DNA from: Rubrivivax sp.
GTDB taxonomy: Bacteria > Pseudomonadota > Gammaproteobacteria > Burkholderiales > Burkholderiaceae_C
Direction of reading: 5' to 3'
Length of the DNA stretch: 64,000 nt
Assembly (NCBI GenBank): GCA_027491255.1
Contig: JAIXWM010000184.1
Coordinates: 30,669 to 94,668 of the forward strand
Notes under the pieces: generated by a model
Database searches by the model: none
What the model was told of the DNA's origin: nothing
The model's input: the letters and a program-made list of their open reading frames with translations, nothing else
Program-made: the position numbers and the translations under genes
In this document: in pieces, positions 20,447 to 32,750 of the stretch
Numbering within the stretch: position 1 is the stretch's first letter
How the letters are laid out: each line of letters begins with the position of its first letter

Positions 20447-21289
20447 ATGAAATTCCAGGGTTCAGAGCAGTACGTTGCCACGCAGGATCTGATGCTGGCG
20501 GTCAACGCGGCCATCACGCTGAGGCGACCGCTGCTGGTCAAGGGCGAGCCGGGCACGGGCAAGACCATGCTGGCCGAGGAGGTGGCGGGTGCCCTCGGGC
20601 TGCCGCTGCTTCAATGGCACATCAAGAGCACCACCAAGGCGCAGCAGGGGCTGTACGAGTACGACGCGGTCAGCCGCCTGCGTGACAGCCAGCTCGGCGA
20701 CGAGAAGGTGCGCGACATCCAGAACTACATCGTGCGCGGCGTGCTGTGGCAGGCCTTCGCTGCCGAGCAGCCCGTGGCGTTGCTGATCGACGAGATCGAC
20801 AAGGCCGACATCGAGTTTCCGAACGACCTGCTGCGCGAGCTCGACCGCATGGAGTTCCACGTCTACGAGACGCGCGAGACGGTGCGCGCGCGTCACCGGC
20901 CTGTGGTCTTCATCACCTCCAACAACGAGAAGGAGCTGCCTGACGCCTTTCTGCGTCGCTGCTTCTTCCACTACATCAAGTTCCCGGACGCCGACACGAT
21001 GCGCGCCATCGTCGACGTGCACTTCCCGGGCCTGCGCAAGGAACTGCTGGCCGCGGCCCTGAAGACCTTCTACGATGTGCGCAACCTGCCCGGCCTGAAG
21101 AAGAAGCCCAGCACCTCCGAATTGCTGGACTGGCTCAAGCTGCTGGTGGCCGAGGAGATCCCGGCCGAAGCCCTGCAGAGCCGTGACGACAAGGTCAGCG
21201 TGCCGCCGCTGGTGGGCGCGCTGCTGAAGAACGAGCAGGACGTGACCTTGTTCGAGAAGCTCGTTTTCATGCAGCGCAACCATCGCTGA
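20447..21289 (+). CDS. MoxR-type AAA ATPase
   Basis: LLVKGEPGTGKTMLAEEVA, LLIDEIDKAD, ITSNNEKELPDAFLRRCFFHYI. Confidence 0.92.
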   Translation: MKFQGSEQYVATQDLMLAVNAAITLRRPLLVKGEPGTGKTMLAEEVAGALGLPLLQWHIKSTTKAQQGLYEYDAVSRLRDSQLGDEKVRDIQNYIVRGVLWQAFAAEQPVALLIDEIDKADIEFPNDLLRELDRMEFHVYETRETVRARHRPVVFITSNNEKELPDAFLRRCFFHYIKFPDADTMRAIVDVHFPGLRKELLAAALKTFYDVRNLPGLKKKPSTSELLDWLKLLVAEEIPAEALQSRDDKVSVPPLVGALLKNEQDVTLFEKLVFMQRNHR

Positions 21290-21328
21290 TCCGTCGGGAG
21301 GCCGGCCTGCCGGCCCTGGAGCGCCGCG

Positions 21329-22513
21329 ATGTTGATCGACTTCTTCTACACCTTGCGCTCGGCAAGGTTGCCGGTGTCCGTCAAGGAGTACCTCACGCTG
21401 CTGGAGGCCTTGAAGGCGGGCGTGCTGGACGACGACGGCGGGCCGAGCGTGGACAAGTTCTACTATCTGGCCCGCACCGCCCTGGTGAAGGACGAGTCGC
21501 ACTTCGACCGCTTCGACCGCGCCTTCGCCGCCTACTTCAAGGGCGTGGAGTCGGCCGCCGACTTCACGCAGGACCTGCCGCTGGATTGGCTGCGCAAGAC
21601 CCTCGAGCTCGAGCTCAGCCCCGAGGAGAAGGCGGCCATCGAGAAGATGGGCTGGGACGAGCTCATGCAGACGCTGAAGAAGCGTTTCGAGGAGCAGAAG
21701 GAGCGCCACGAGGGCGGCAACCGGATGATCGGCACCGGCGGCACCAGTCCCTTCGGGGCTTGGGGCTACAACCCGCAGGGCATACGGATCGGCCAGGACA
21801 AGGGCCGTCATCGCAGCGCCGTCAAGGTCTGGGATCAACGCGCCTTCAAGGACTACGACGACACCAAGGAACTGGGCACGCGCAACATCAAGGTCGCGCT
21901 GCGCCGCTTGCGCCGCTTTGCGCGCGAGGGCACCGAGGAGGAACTCGACCTCGACGACACCATCCACAGCACGGCCGCCAACGCCGGCATGCTCGACATC
22001 AAGATGGTGCCCGAGCGCCATAACCGCGTGAAGGTGCTCCTGCTCATGGACGTGGGCGGCACGATGGACGAGCATGTGCACCGTGTCGAGGAACTGTTCA
22101 GCGCGGTCAAGAGCGAGTTCAAGCACCTGGAGTTCTACTACTTCCACAATTGCGTCTATGACTTCATGTGGAAGAACAACCGCCGCCGCTTCAGCGAGAA
22201 GTTCCCCACCTGGGACGTCATCCGCAAGTACAACAAGGACTACAAGCTGATATTCGTCGGCGATGCGACGATGAGCCCGTACGAGATCCTCCAACCCGGC
22301 GGCAGCGTCGAATACAACAACGAGGAGCCGGGCGCTCAGTGGCTGCAACGCCTGACGCAAGCCTTCCCGAAGCACGCCTGGATCAACCCCGAGCCGCAAG
22401 GTGTGTGGCAGTACCGGCAGAGCATCTCGATCGTCCAGCAGCTGGTGAGCCAGCGCATGTTCCCGCTGACGCTGGCCGGTCTGGAGGGGGCGATGCGGCT
22501 GATGAGCAAATGA
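21329..22513 (+). CDS. VWA-domain protein, CoxE-like, partner of MoxR
   Basis: VKVLLLMDVGGTMDEHVHRVEELFSAVKSEF...YFHNCVYDFMW; directly downstream of moxR-like gene. Confidence 0.88.
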   Translation: MLIDFFYTLRSARLPVSVKEYLTLLEALKAGVLDDDGGPSVDKFYYLARTALVKDESHFDRFDRAFAAYFKGVESAADFTQDLPLDWLRKTLELELSPEEKAAIEKMGWDELMQTLKKRFEEQKERHEGGNRMIGTGGTSPFGAWGYNPQGIRIGQDKGRHRSAVKVWDQRAFKDYDDTKELGTRNIKVALRRLRRFAREGTEEELDLDDTIHSTAANAGMLDIKMVPERHNRVKVLLLMDVGGTMDEHVHRVEELFSAVKSEFKHLEFYYFHNCVYDFMWKNNRRRFSEKFPTWDVIRKYNKDYKLIFVGDATMSPYEILQPGGSVEYNNEEPGAQWLQRLTQAFPKHAWINPEPQGVWQYRQSISIVQQLVSQRMFPLTLAGLEGAMRLMSK

Positions 22514-24444
22514 GCCTTGCGCGCTCCCGACGCGACGGCCCTTGCGCATGCGGGTGGCTGCGGCCCTTGATGGCGGCGTTCGGGGCGGCGCTCGCCCTGG
22601 GCCTGGCCGGCTGTGCCGCCCTGACCGAGATGGTCACCGGGGTGGCCGGGGGCGTGCAGCAAGTGGCGGGTGGCGTGCAGCAGGTCGCGCAAGGTGCGCT
22701 GGCACCTGCGCCCAGTCCGATGCCGGTGATCGAGGTGGAGATACTGGCTCCGCCGACGCTGCGGCCGGTCCTGGAAAGGCACCTGGATCTGGTCCGCCTT
22801 TCGCGGCTGGCGCGTGGTGAATCGGTGAGCGATAACGAACTCGACCGTCTGGTCGAGGCCGCGCCCGCCCAGGTGCGCGATCTGGCGCAGACTGAAGGCT
22901 ACTTCGAGCCGGTGTCGCGTGTGGCGCGCGCGGCCCCGGAGAAGCCGGCAGGGGCGGTGCGGGTCAAGGTCGAGGTCGAGCCGGGCCGACGTGTCGCGGT
23001 GGAGCGCGTGGACATCGAACTGCGCAGTGCAGCGGGCGACCCGGCGCGGCCCGCAGACGCCGCGCTCGCGAGCCAAACCCTCGACACGCTTCGCCTGGCC
23101 TGGCCCATGAAGCCGGGTAGCGCATTCCGCAACGAGGCCTGGGTTGATGCCAAGGCGGCCACGCTGGCGCGTCTTCGTGCCGCAGGCTACCTCGCGGCGG
23201 TGTGGAACGCGACGGCGGCAGACGTCGACGTGGCCCGGGCGCAGGTGCGGCTGCTCCTCGTCGCCGACCCCGGCCCCCTGTTTCGCAGTGGCGAGATCGA
23301 CGTCGAGGGCCTGCAATTGCACGACCGCCGCACGGTGGAACATCTGGCCAACTTCGCCGCGGGCACCCCCCTGACAGAGACCCTGCTGCTGGACTTCCAG
23401 GACCGGCTGCAGAAGTCGGGCCTGTTCGAGCGCGCCACCGTCTCCGTCGATGCCGACCCGGCGCAGGCCCAGGCCGCGCGGGTGCGGGTACGCGTGGAGG
23501 AGTCGTCGAGGCAGCAGGTCGTGCTGGGTGTGGGCATCAGCGCCAACACCGGCCCCCGCGCCACTTTCGAGCACGTGGACCGGCGGCTGTTCGGTGCGGC
23601 GCTCAGTTCGCACAACCGGTTCGAGCTCGGTCGGTCCAGGCAGGCTTGGGACGGGGACCTGAGCACGCACGCCGGCCCCGGGCTGTACCGATGGATCGCC
23701 GGCGGCACGCTGGAGAGGCTGGAGTCGAGCGTCGACGTCGTCCAGACCCAGCGCCTGCGAGCGGGACGCGCGCAGGATGCGCCCCGTATCGAGCGCCTGT
23801 ACTTCGTCGAAGCCGACCGGTCGACGCGCCGCACCTCTGTGGCCAGCGATGTGGGCGTGGCCTACTCGCTCAACTATCACTGGAGCTGGCGCGACGTCGA
23901 CAATCCCGTGCTGCCGACGCGGGGCTTGACGGTCGCTTTGCAGGCGGGTGTGGGCACGGCGCGCGAGAACGGCGGCGCCAGCGGGGGCTTCACGCGCCTG
24001 TGGGCTCGCTTGACGGGCTACCACCCTCTGGGTGACCGCTGGTACGCGCAGGGCCGTGTCGAGGCCGGCTCCATCGTCACACGCGAGGGCCTGAACCTGC
24101 CGGACGCACTGCGCTTTCGCGCCGGTGGTGACGATTCGGTGCGAGGCTATGCCTATCGTTCGTTGGGGCCACCGACCGCAGGCGTTGCCGGCAGCGGCGA
24201 CGCTGTGATCACGGGCAGCATCGAATTGGCGCGCCCCTTCAGCGCGGATCTGCCGCAGTTCTGGGGCGCTGTCTTCGTTGACGCCGGCAATGCTGCCGAG
24301 TCACTGGCCGACATCCGCGCAGTATGGGGCAGCGGCATCGGCCTGCGCTGGCGCAGCCCCGTCGGCCCGCTGCGCCTGGACTGGGCCTACGGGCAGGAAG
24401 TCAAGCGCTCGCGCCTGCACTTCAGCGTTGGCATCGTGTTCTGA
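22510..24444 (+). CDS. tamA: BamA/TamA-family outer-membrane assembly protein
   Basis: POTRA-like repeats then RFRAGGDDSVRGYAYRSLGP and C-terminal SRLHFSVGIVF beta-signal; ATGA overlap. Confidence 0.85.
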   Translation: MSLARSRRDGPCACGWLRPLMAAFGAALALGLAGCAALTEMVTGVAGGVQQVAGGVQQVAQGALAPAPSPMPVIEVEILAPPTLRPVLERHLDLVRLSRLARGESVSDNELDRLVEAAPAQVRDLAQTEGYFEPVSRVARAAPEKPAGAVRVKVEVEPGRRVAVERVDIELRSAAGDPARPADAALASQTLDTLRLAWPMKPGSAFRNEAWVDAKAATLARLRAAGYLAAVWNATAADVDVARAQVRLLLVADPGPLFRSGEIDVEGLQLHDRRTVEHLANFAAGTPLTETLLLDFQDRLQKSGLFERATVSVDADPAQAQAARVRVRVEESSRQQVVLGVGISANTGPRATFEHVDRRLFGAALSSHNRFELGRSRQAWDGDLSTHAGPGLYRWIAGGTLERLESSVDVVQTQRLRAGRAQDAPRIERLYFVEADRSTRRTSVASDVGVAYSLNYHWSWRDVDNPVLPTRGLTVALQAGVGTARENGGASGGFTRLWARLTGYHPLGDRWYAQGRVEAGSIVTREGLNLPDALRFRAGGDDSVRGYAYRSLGPPTAGVAGSGDAVITGSIELARPFSADLPQFWGAVFVDAGNAAESLADIRAVWGSGIGLRWRSPVGPLRLDWAYGQEVKRSRLHFSVGIVF

Positions 24445-24461
24445 TCCCGAGATTTTTCGAT

Positions 24462-25031
24462 TCAGTCTGCCACTCGCGCCTGAAGGCGTGGCGCCGCCGC
24501 ATCCTTCGGCGCCACCTTCGGTGTTCCTCCGGCGCGTTCCAGCGGCCAGGCGACCGCCAGCGTCGGGTCGTCCCAGGCGATCGTGCGCTCGCAATCGCGC
24601 GCGTAGACGTCAGTGGTCTTGTAGAGGAAATGCGTGTCGTCTTCCAGTGCGATGAAGCCGTGCGCCAGGCCCTCCGGAATCCACATCTGCAGGCGGTTGG
24701 CCGCTGACAGTTCGATGCCCACCCATTGCCCGTAAGTGGCCGACTGCGGCCGGATGTCGACAGCCACGTCCCAGACCGCGCCGTGCACGACGCGCACGAG
24801 CTTGCCCTGCGGGTGCGGATCGGCCTGGTAATGCAGTCCGCGCAGCACGCCGCGCGCGCTGCAGGAGTGGTTGTCCTGCACGAAGGGGCGTGGTGCAGGC
24901 AGTCCGAGCGCCGCGAGCTCGCGGTGAAAGCGTGGTTGGTTGTAGGTCTCCATGAACCAGCCGCGCTCGTCGCCGAAGACCGTGGGCTCGACGATGACGA
25001 CGCCGTCGATGCGGGTGGGAACCAGCTTCAT
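24462..25031 (-). CDS. rfbC: dTDP-4-dehydrorhamnose 3,5-epimerase
   Basis: ERGWFMETYNQPRFHRELAAL, QDNHSCSARGVLRGLHYQ, VRVVHGAVWDVAVDIR. Confidence 0.96.
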   Translation of the reverse strand: MKLVPTRIDGVVIVEPTVFGDERGWFMETYNQPRFHRELAALGLPAPRPFVQDNHSCSARGVLRGLHYQADPHPQGKLVRVVHGAVWDVAVDIRPQSATYGQWVGIELSAANRLQMWIPEGLAHGFIALEDDTHFLYKTTDVYARDCERTIAWDDPTLAVAWPLERAGGTPKVAPKDAAAPRLQARVAD

Positions 25032-25925
25032 TCAGAAGGCCTTCTCGCGCAGCACGCGCATCAGGTACTGGCCATAGCCGTTCTTGAGCATGGGCTGAGC
25101 CTGGCGCTCGAGCTGCTCGGCGCTGATCCAGCCGGCGCGAAAGGCGATCTCCTCGGGACAGGCCACCTTCAGGCCCTGACGCTTTTCCAGCGTGGCGATG
25201 AATTGCCCGGCCTCCATCAGGCTGTCGTGCGTGCCGGTGTCGAGCCAGGCGTAGCCGCGGCCCATGATCTCGACGTCGAGCTGGCGCTGTTCGAGATAGC
25301 GCGCATTCACGGTCGTGATCTCGAGCTCGCCGCGCGCGCTCGGGCGGATGTCTGCAGCGATGTCGCAGACCTGGCGGTCGTAGAAGTACAGGCCGGTCAC
25401 CGCGTAGTTGCTCTTCGGTGCGAGGGGCTTCTCCTCGATGCTCAGCGCCCGGCGCGCGGCGTCGAATTCGACCACGCCGTAACGCTCGGGGTCGTGCACG
25501 TGGTAGGCGAAGACCGTGGCGCCGTCGGTGCGTTCGGCCGCGCGCCTGAGCATGGGCTGCAGGTCGTGGCCGTGGAAGATGTTGTCGCCCAGCACCAGGG
25601 TGCTGGGCGCGCCGTCGATGAAGTGCCGCCCGAGGATGAAGGCCTGTGCCAGCCCGTCGGGGCTGGGTTGGACGCAGTAGCTCAGGTGGATGCCCCACTG
25701 CGCGCCGTCACCCAGCAGCGCCTCGAACCGCGGCGTGTCCTGCGGCGTGCTGATGACCAGCACGTCGCGGATGCCCGCGAGCATCAGCGTGGTGAGCGGG
25801 TAGTACACCATCGGCTTGTCGTAGACCGGCAGCAACTGCTTGCTGACGGCCAGCGTGGCCGGGTGCAGCCGGGTGCCGGCGCCGCCGGCGAGGATGAGGC
25901 CTTTGCGTTGCATGGGCGTGGGCAT
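25032..25925 (-). CDS. rfbA: glucose-1-phosphate thymidylyltransferase
   Basis: [37 protein letters not shown]. Confidence 0.96.
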   Translation of the reverse strand: MPTPMQRKGLILAGGAGTRLHPATLAVSKQLLPVYDKPMVYYPLTTLMLAGIRDVLVISTPQDTPRFEALLGDGAQWGIHLSYCVQPSPDGLAQAFILGRHFIDGAPSTLVLGDNIFHGHDLQPMLRRAAERTDGATVFAYHVHDPERYGVVEFDAARRALSIEEKPLAPKSNYAVTGLYFYDRQVCDIAADIRPSARGELEITTVNARYLEQRQLDVEIMGRGYAWLDTGTHDSLMEAGQFIATLEKRQGLKVACPEEIAFRAGWISAEQLERQAQPMLKNGYGQYLMRVLREKAF

Positions 25926-25983
25926 GGAGTGGGGTCTCGGACCGGAAAGGGGTCGTGGCCTGGTCATGGTGGGCCGACTGAGG

Positions 25984-26883
25984 TCAGCGCCCGTGGATCT
26001 CGCGCAACATCCGCTCTACCCCTTGTTCCCAGGGCGGCAGGTTCAAGCCGAAGGCGGCCCGCAGCTTGCGCGTGTCCAGGCGCGAGTTCAGCGGCCGTCG
26101 CGCCGGCGTCGGGTAGGCGGCCGTGGCAATCGGGCGCAGCGCCTGCGGGGCCACGCGCACAGGCTGGCCGTGCGCGCGTGCCCAGTCGATGACGAACCGC
26201 GCATAGCCGAACCAGCTCGTCTGCCCCGCGGCCACGCAGTGGTAGGTGCCCTGCAACTGCGGCTGCGCTTGCAGTGAGCGGATCGCGTGCGCGGTCACGT
26301 CGGCCAGCAGGTCGGCCCCTGTGGGTGCGCCCACCTGGTCGTCGATGACGTTCAGTGCCTCGCGCTCAGCCGCCAGGCGCAGCATCGTGCGCGCGAAGTT
26401 GCCGCCCCGCGCCGCGTAGACCCAGCTCGTGCGCAGGATCAGGTGCGTGCAGCCGCTGTCGCGGATCGCCTCCTCGCCCTCGAGCTTGGTACTGCCGTAG
26501 ACGCTCAGCGGGCAGGGGGCGGCGTCCTCGGATCGCGGCAGCTCGCCACTGCCATCGAAGACGTAGTCGGTGCTGTAGTGCACGAGCAGGCTGCCGAGCG
26601 CTCGCGCCTCGCGCGCCAGCACGCCGGGTGCGGTCGCATTGATCGCCCGGGCGAGCGCGGGCTCGGACTCGGCCTTGTCGACGGCGGTGTGCGCTGCGGC
26701 ATTGACGATGACGTCGGGGCGCAGGCGGCGCAGCAGCGGCCCGAGGCTGTCGGGGTCGGAAAAGTCGGCCCGCCGCTCGCCCTCGGCGTCGAAGTCGCAG
26801 GCGGTCACGGCACCCAGCGGCGCCAGCGCGCGCTGCAATTCCCAGCCCACCTGCCCATTGCAGCCCAGAAGCAGAAGATTCAT
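25984..26883 (-). CDS. rfbD: dTDP-4-dehydrorhamnose reductase
   Basis: [43 protein letters not shown]. Confidence 0.95.
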   Translation of the reverse strand: MNLLLLGCNGQVGWELQRALAPLGAVTACDFDAEGERRADFSDPDSLGPLLRRLRPDVIVNAAAHTAVDKAESEPALARAINATAPGVLAREARALGSLLVHYSTDYVFDGSGELPRSEDAAPCPLSVYGSTKLEGEEAIRDSGCTHLILRTSWVYAARGGNFARTMLRLAAEREALNVIDDQVGAPTGADLLADVTAHAIRSLQAQPQLQGTYHCVAAGQTSWFGYARFVIDWARAHGQPVRVAPQALRPIATAAYPTPARRPLNSRLDTRKLRAAFGLNLPPWEQGVERMLREIHGR

Positions 26884-26914
26884 CGTCGTCGCTCCGCCCG
26901 AAGGCGCCCCTTGG

Positions 26915-27985
<1,071 letters not shown>

Positions 27986-28094
27986 GGGAGGCTGCCTGGT
28001 GAATGGAGTTACCGCGATGGCTTGACAGTGGGTGATTGTCGGGCCGGGACGGCGATCGCGATGGGCGGAGATGGCCGTCCCGGGCCGACACCTG

Positions 28095-28874
28095 TCAGCC
28101 CAGCAGGCAGAACACGGCGGGCAGCGTTCGCCACGGCGCAGGTTCCCGACCCTCGGCGGCCACCCAGCGGCGCCAGCCTTCGACCGTGTCGCTGCGCTGG
28201 CTGCCGGCCGGCAGCGTCAGCCCCCAGCTGATGGCCAGCCGGGTCGAGGGCGCGAGTGTGGTCAGCAGGGCCTGCAGCATGGCCTCGTTGCGGTAGGGCG
28301 TCTCGATGAAGACCTGGGTCTGGCGCTGCCGACGCGACAGCGATTCCAACTCGCGCAGGCGTGCCGCTCGCGCCGCCGGCTCCTGCGGCAGGTAGCCGAC
28401 GAAGGCGAAGTTCTGGCCCTCGAGCCCGCTGGCCGCCAGGGCCAGCAGCAGTGCGCTCGGGCCGGCCAACGCCTGCACGCCCAGCCCGGCGCGGTGGGCT
28501 GCGGCGACGAGCCCGGCACCGGGGTCGGCCACGGCGGGCAGGCCGGCCTCCGACATCAGCCCCAGGTCCTCGCCGTCCAGGGCCGGGCGCAGCAGGGCCG
28601 TCCAGTCGGCATCAGGCACCGTGGCGCCCGACCCCTTGCGCGGGCGCGGCAGCTCGCGGATGTCGAGCTGCTGCAAGGGCAGGGTCAGCGGATGCACCGC
28701 ACCCACGCGCTTGAGGAAGGCCCGTGCGCTGCGGGCGTCCTCGACCACCCAGCGCGTGATGCGGGCCGCGCGGGCCAGCACCCCGTCGGGCAGCACCTCG
28801 CGGATGTCCACCGGCTCGGCGCCGAGGTCCAGCGTGCCCGGCACCAGCCACAGCGTGCCGCCAGCCGGCCTCAT
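28095..28874 (-). CDS. RsmI-like tetrapyrrole-methylase-fold SAM methyltransferase
   Basis: [54 protein letters not shown]. Confidence 0.88.
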   Translation of the reverse strand: MRPAGGTLWLVPGTLDLGAEPVDIREVLPDGVLARAARITRWVVEDARSARAFLKRVGAVHPLTLPLQQLDIRELPRPRKGSGATVPDADWTALLRPALDGEDLGLMSEAGLPAVADPGAGLVAAAHRAGLGVQALAGPSALLLALAASGLEGQNFAFVGYLPQEPAARAARLRELESLSRRQRQTQVFIETPYRNEAMLQALLTTLAPSTRLAISWGLTLPAGSQRSDTVEGWRRWVAAEGREPAPWRTLPAVFCLLG

Positions 28875-29479
28875 GCGCGCGCTCCGCCCGCGCTGTGCAA
28901 GGGGTCCAGGCCGGCCTCGCGCAAAAGGCGGCAGGTGCGGATCAGCGGCAGCCCGACGAGCGCTGTCGGGTCGTCGGACTCGATGGCCGAAAGCAAGGCA
29001 ATGCCCAGAGACTCGCTGCGCGCGCTGCCGGCGCAGTCGTAGGGCGTCTCCACGCGCAGGTAGTGCTCGATCTCGGCGTCGTCCAGGTCACGGAAGGTCA
29101 CCGCCACGGCGGCCAGATCCCGGCCCGCGTGGTCCCGGTCATGCCGCACCACGGCCACTGCGGTCTGGAAGACGACGCGGCGCCCGCGCATCAGGCGCAG
29201 TTGCTCCACGGCCCGCTCGTGACTCCCGGGTTTTCCGAGCGCCAGGCCGTCGAGGTCGGCCACCTGGTCCGAGCCGATGACGATGGCGTGCGGGTGCCGT
29301 GCCGCGACGGCAAGCGCCTTCTCCAGCGCCAGGCGCTGGGCCAGGGCTGCCGGTGTCTCTGCGGCCAGCGGGGTTTCGTCCACGCCCGGCGCCTCGACGC
29401 TGAAAGGCAGGCGCAGGCGCGTCATCAGCTCGCGCCGATAGCGAGAGGTCGAGGCCAGGATCAGGGCAGGGCGGGTCAT
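28871..29479 (-). CDS. Maf-family nucleotide pyrophosphatase
   Basis: LILASTSRYRRELMTRL, VIGSDQVADLDG, YDCAGSARSESLGI. Confidence 0.93.
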   Translation of the reverse strand: MTRPALILASTSRYRRELMTRLRLPFSVEAPGVDETPLAAETPAALAQRLALEKALAVAARHPHAIVIGSDQVADLDGLALGKPGSHERAVEQLRLMRGRRVVFQTAVAVVRHDRDHAGRDLAAVAVTFRDLDDAEIEHYLRVETPYDCAGSARSESLGIALLSAIESDDPTALVGLPLIRTCRLLREAGLDPLHSAGGARA

Positions 29480-29579
29480 GCAGGGGCGGATGGTTGCGAC
29501 AGCTGCGCTATTGTCCCGCGACGTTCCGCCAGGCCTGCCCGCTCCGGGGCTCTGGTTTCCGCTCTCCTACACTGCTGCC

Positions 29580-30146
29580 ATGAAGAAGAAGGCCGCGCAC
29601 CAGCCCGGACACCTCGACGTGGCCGCTTTCGCGCGGGAGCGCGGGCGGCTGGAAGGAATGCAGCCCGTGGCAGGCATGGTCCGATTGAGCGAAGGCCTGG
29701 ACCCGCCCGCCGACGCGCCTGCTCCGCAGGTGCAGTGGTCTGCCGAAGGCCTGTGGTCACAGCCCTTGGGAGACCAGCCCCAGCCCAAGCTGCGCCTGCG
29801 CGCGCAGACCACCGTCTGGCTGACCTGCCAGCGCTGCCTGCAGCCCGTGGCCCTGCCGCTGGAAATCGACCGGACGCTGCGCTTCGTGCGCGACGAAGAC
29901 GAAGCCGCGCGCCTGGACGAGGAGGAGGAAGAGGAGGACGTGCTGGCGCTGACGCGCGCGCTCGACCTGCCCGCGCTGCTGGAGGACGAACTGATCCTCG
30001 CGCTGCCCATCGTTCCCCAGCACGAGACCTGCCCGCAGGCCCTGCCATGGAGTGGGGAGCCCGCGGTGCCGCCGGGCGGCGTCCCTGATGTCGACGCACC
30101 GGAGCATCCTTTTGCCGTGCTGAAGCAGCTGAGCCGCAAGGAGTGA
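29580..30146 (+). CDS. yceD: YceD/DUF177 family protein
   Basis: LTCQRCLQPVALPLEI and acidic stretch; immediately upstream of rpmF. Confidence 0.88.
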   Translation: MKKKAAHQPGHLDVAAFARERGRLEGMQPVAGMVRLSEGLDPPADAPAPQVQWSAEGLWSQPLGDQPQPKLRLRAQTTVWLTCQRCLQPVALPLEIDRTLRFVRDEDEAARLDEEEEEEDVLALTRALDLPALLEDELILALPIVPQHETCPQALPWSGEPAVPPGGVPDVDAPEHPFAVLKQLSRKE

Positions 30147-30192
30147 ACGCGTGCGCCTGCCGACCCGCGGGGCAGGCTTTGCGCCGGGGATC

Positions 30193-30198
30193 TACAAT
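30193..30198 (+). promoter_or_regulatory. -10-like TACAAT upstream of rpmF leader
   Basis: TACAAT in an otherwise GC-rich gap about 165 nt before the rpmF start. Confidence 0.35.
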
Positions 30199-30360
30199 AC
30201 AGGGTTTTGTTCGTCCTGAGGCGTGATTGCGTGGCTGCAATCGCGTGGGGTGGCGGGCTTCCTGCACTTGCGGGCAGGCCGGCCTGCAGCGGGGCGGACA
30301 TTCATATCGATGCACAGATCCACGAGGGCCCGCCTCGCGGAGGCCCTCCAGGAGTTCACC

Positions 30361-30543
30361 ATGGCCGTTCAGCAGAACAAGAAGTCGCCCTCGAAGCGCG
30401 GCATGCACCGTTCGCACAATGCGCTCGCCGCGCCGGGCACTGCGATCGAGCCGAACACCGGCGAGATCCACCTGCGTCACCACATCAGCCCGACCGGCTT
30501 CTACCGCGGGCGCAAGGTGCTGAAGACCAAGGCTGACGCCTGA
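30361..30543 (+). CDS. rpmF: 50S ribosomal protein L32
   Basis: [22 protein letters not shown]...[17 protein letters not shown]. Confidence 0.98.
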   Translation: MAVQQNKKSPSKRGMHRSHNALAAPGTAIEPNTGEIHLRHHISPTGFYRGRKVLKTKADA

Positions 30544-30681
30544 GCCTCGCGCACGGCGCCCTCGCCCGGCCCGGGATCGCCATGACGGCCGCCGCCGCGG
30601 GCGTGATGAAACGTGGGACATCCGTGCGGTGAACTGTGGTGAACGCATGGCACCCTGGATGAATTCTGTGCGGCGTGCTCG

Positions 30682-31764
30682 ATGAGCGATCGAGCCGAGC
30701 GCCGAGCGGTGGTCCGTCTGGCTGTCGATTGCATGGGCGGTGATCACGGCCCTGCGGTCACCTTGCCAGCGTGTCGCGCCTTCCTCGACAGCCATCCGGA
30801 CGCTGAACTGCTGCTGGTCGGCACACGGCAGGCCTTGGAGCCGGCCGTTGGCTGGCCGCGGTGCCGACTCGTCGAGGCGACCGAGGTGGTCACGATGGAT
30901 GACCCGGTCGAAGTGGCATTGCGGCGCAAGAAGGATTCGTCGATGCGCGTAGCCATCGCGCAGGTCAAGGCGGAGGCGCAGGACGCGCTCGCGGCCGATG
31001 CCTGTGTCTCGGCGGGCAACACCGGGGCGCTGATGGCTGTCGCGCGCTATGTGCTCAAGACCCTCGACGGCATCGACCGCCCGGCGATCGCCACCGTGAT
31101 GCCCAACCGCCTGGGCGGCTACACGACCGTGCTGGATCTCGGCGCCAACGTGGACTGCACCCCGGAGCACCTGTTGCAGTTCGCGCTGATGGGCAGCGCG
31201 TTGGTCAGCGCCGTCGGCGGCCGCGACGAGCCCACGGTGGGCTTGCTGAACGTCGGCGAAGAGGTGATCAAGGGCAGCGAGACGATCAAGCGCGCCGGCG
31301 AACTGCTGCGCGAGGCGCACGCTGCCGGTCGCCTGCGCTTCCACGGCAATGTCGAAGGCAATGACATCTTCAAGGGCACCACCGACATCGTCGTGTGCGA
31401 CGGCTTCGTCGGCAACGTGCTGCTGAAGACGGCAGAGGGCCTGGCTTCCATGATGGGCGAGTTCATCCGCGAGGAGTTCTCGCGCGGCTTCGGCAGCCGC
31501 ATGGCGGCGCTGCTGGCGCTGCCCGTGCTGCGGCGCTTCAAGGCGCGTGTGGACCACCGGCGCTACAACGGCGCCGCCCTGCTCGGGCTGCGCGGCCTCG
31601 TGTTCAAGAGCCACGGCTCGGCCGACGCCTACGCCTTCGAGCAGGCCCTGGGCCGCGCCTATGATGCGGCCCGCAATCGTCTGCTGCAGGGCGTGCAGGC
31701 GCGCATCGCCGCGGCCTCCATGCCCACGTCGGCGGCCGTGCCCGCAGCCGTCCCCGCTTCCTGA
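30682..31764 (+). CDS. plsX: phosphate acyltransferase PlsX
   Basis: [56 protein letters not shown]. Confidence 0.97.
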   Translation: MSDRAERRAVVRLAVDCMGGDHGPAVTLPACRAFLDSHPDAELLLVGTRQALEPAVGWPRCRLVEATEVVTMDDPVEVALRRKKDSSMRVAIAQVKAEAQDALAADACVSAGNTGALMAVARYVLKTLDGIDRPAIATVMPNRLGGYTTVLDLGANVDCTPEHLLQFALMGSALVSAVGGRDEPTVGLLNVGEEVIKGSETIKRAGELLREAHAAGRLRFHGNVEGNDIFKGTTDIVVCDGFVGNVLLKTAEGLASMMGEFIREEFSRGFGSRMAALLALPVLRRFKARVDHRRYNGAALLGLRGLVFKSHGSADAYAFEQALGRAYDAARNRLLQGVQARIAAASMPTSAAVPAAVPAS

Positions 31765-32750
31765 TGAACGCCCCTTCCAGACACTCCCGCATCACCGGCA
31801 CCGGCGGGTTCCTGCCGCCGCGTCGCTTGTCCAATGCCGACATGGTGGCGCTGCTGGCGCAGCGCGGCGTCGAGACCAGTGACGACTGGATCGTCGAGCG
31901 CACCGGCATCCGCGCGCGCCACTTCGTCGGCGATGGTGTCCATGCCAGCGACCTGGCCACGGCAGCGGCCCGACGTGCCCTCGAGGCGGCGCAGCGCGAG
32001 GCCTCGGACGTCGACCTGATCATCGTCGCGACCTCGACGCCGGACATGGTCTTCCCGTCCACCGCCGCCATCGTCCAGCACAAGCTGGGCATCGCCGGCT
32101 GTCCGGCCTTCGACTTGCAGGCCGTCTGCTCGGGTTTCGTCTACGCGCTGACGGTGGCTGACTCGATGATCCGCGCCGGCAGCGCCCGCTGCGCCCTGGT
32201 CATCGGCGCCGAGGTCTTCTCGCGCCTGCTCGACTTCGACGATCGCACGACCTGCGTGCTCTTCGGCGACGGCGCCGGCGCCGTGGTCCTGGAGGCGAGC
32301 CCGACGCCTGGCATCGTCGCCACCGAATTGCACGCCGACGGGCGCCACGTGGGCATCCTGTGTGTGCCCGGCACGGTGGCGGGCGGGCAGGTCCTCGGCG
32401 ATCCGCTGCTGAAGATGGACGGGCAGGCCGTGTTCAAGCTTGCCGTCAGCGCGCTCGAGGGCGTGGCGCGCTCGGTGCTCGCGAAGGCCGGCTGCGAGGC
32501 CGGTGACATCGACTGGCTCATCCCGCACCAGGCCAATATCCGCATCATGCAGAGCACGGCGCGCAGGCTCGGGCTCGCGCCCGAGAAGGTCGTCGTCACC
32601 GTCGGCGACCACGGCAACACCTCCGCCGCCTCGGTGCCCCTGGCCCTGGACGTGGCCGTTCGTGACGGGCGCGTGCGCCCCGGCCACCGCGTCATGCTCG
32701 AGGGCGTGGGTGGCGGCTTCACCTGGGGCGCGGTCCTGCTGGACTATTGA
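31764..32750 (+). CDS. fabH: beta-ketoacyl-ACP synthase III
   Basis: [53 protein letters not shown]. Confidence 0.97.
   Translation: MNAPSRHSRITGTGGFLPPRRLSNADMVALLAQRGVETSDDWIVERTGIRARHFVGDGVHASDLATAAARRALEAAQREASDVDLIIVATSTPDMVFPSTAAIVQHKLGIAGCPAFDLQAVCSGFVYALTVADSMIRAGSARCALVIGAEVFSRLLDFDDRTTCVLFGDGAGAVVLEASPTPGIVATELHADGRHVGILCVPGTVAGGQVLGDPLLKMDGQAVFKLAVSALEGVARSVLAKAGCEAGDIDWLIPHQANIRIMQSTARRLGLAPEKVVVTVGDHGNTSAASVPLALDVAVRDGRVRPGHRVMLEGVGGGFTWGAVLLDY

Noticed and set aside
20462-22549. 695-aa minus-strand ORF antisense to moxR/coxE-like genes
   Set aside because: Complement-frame artefact
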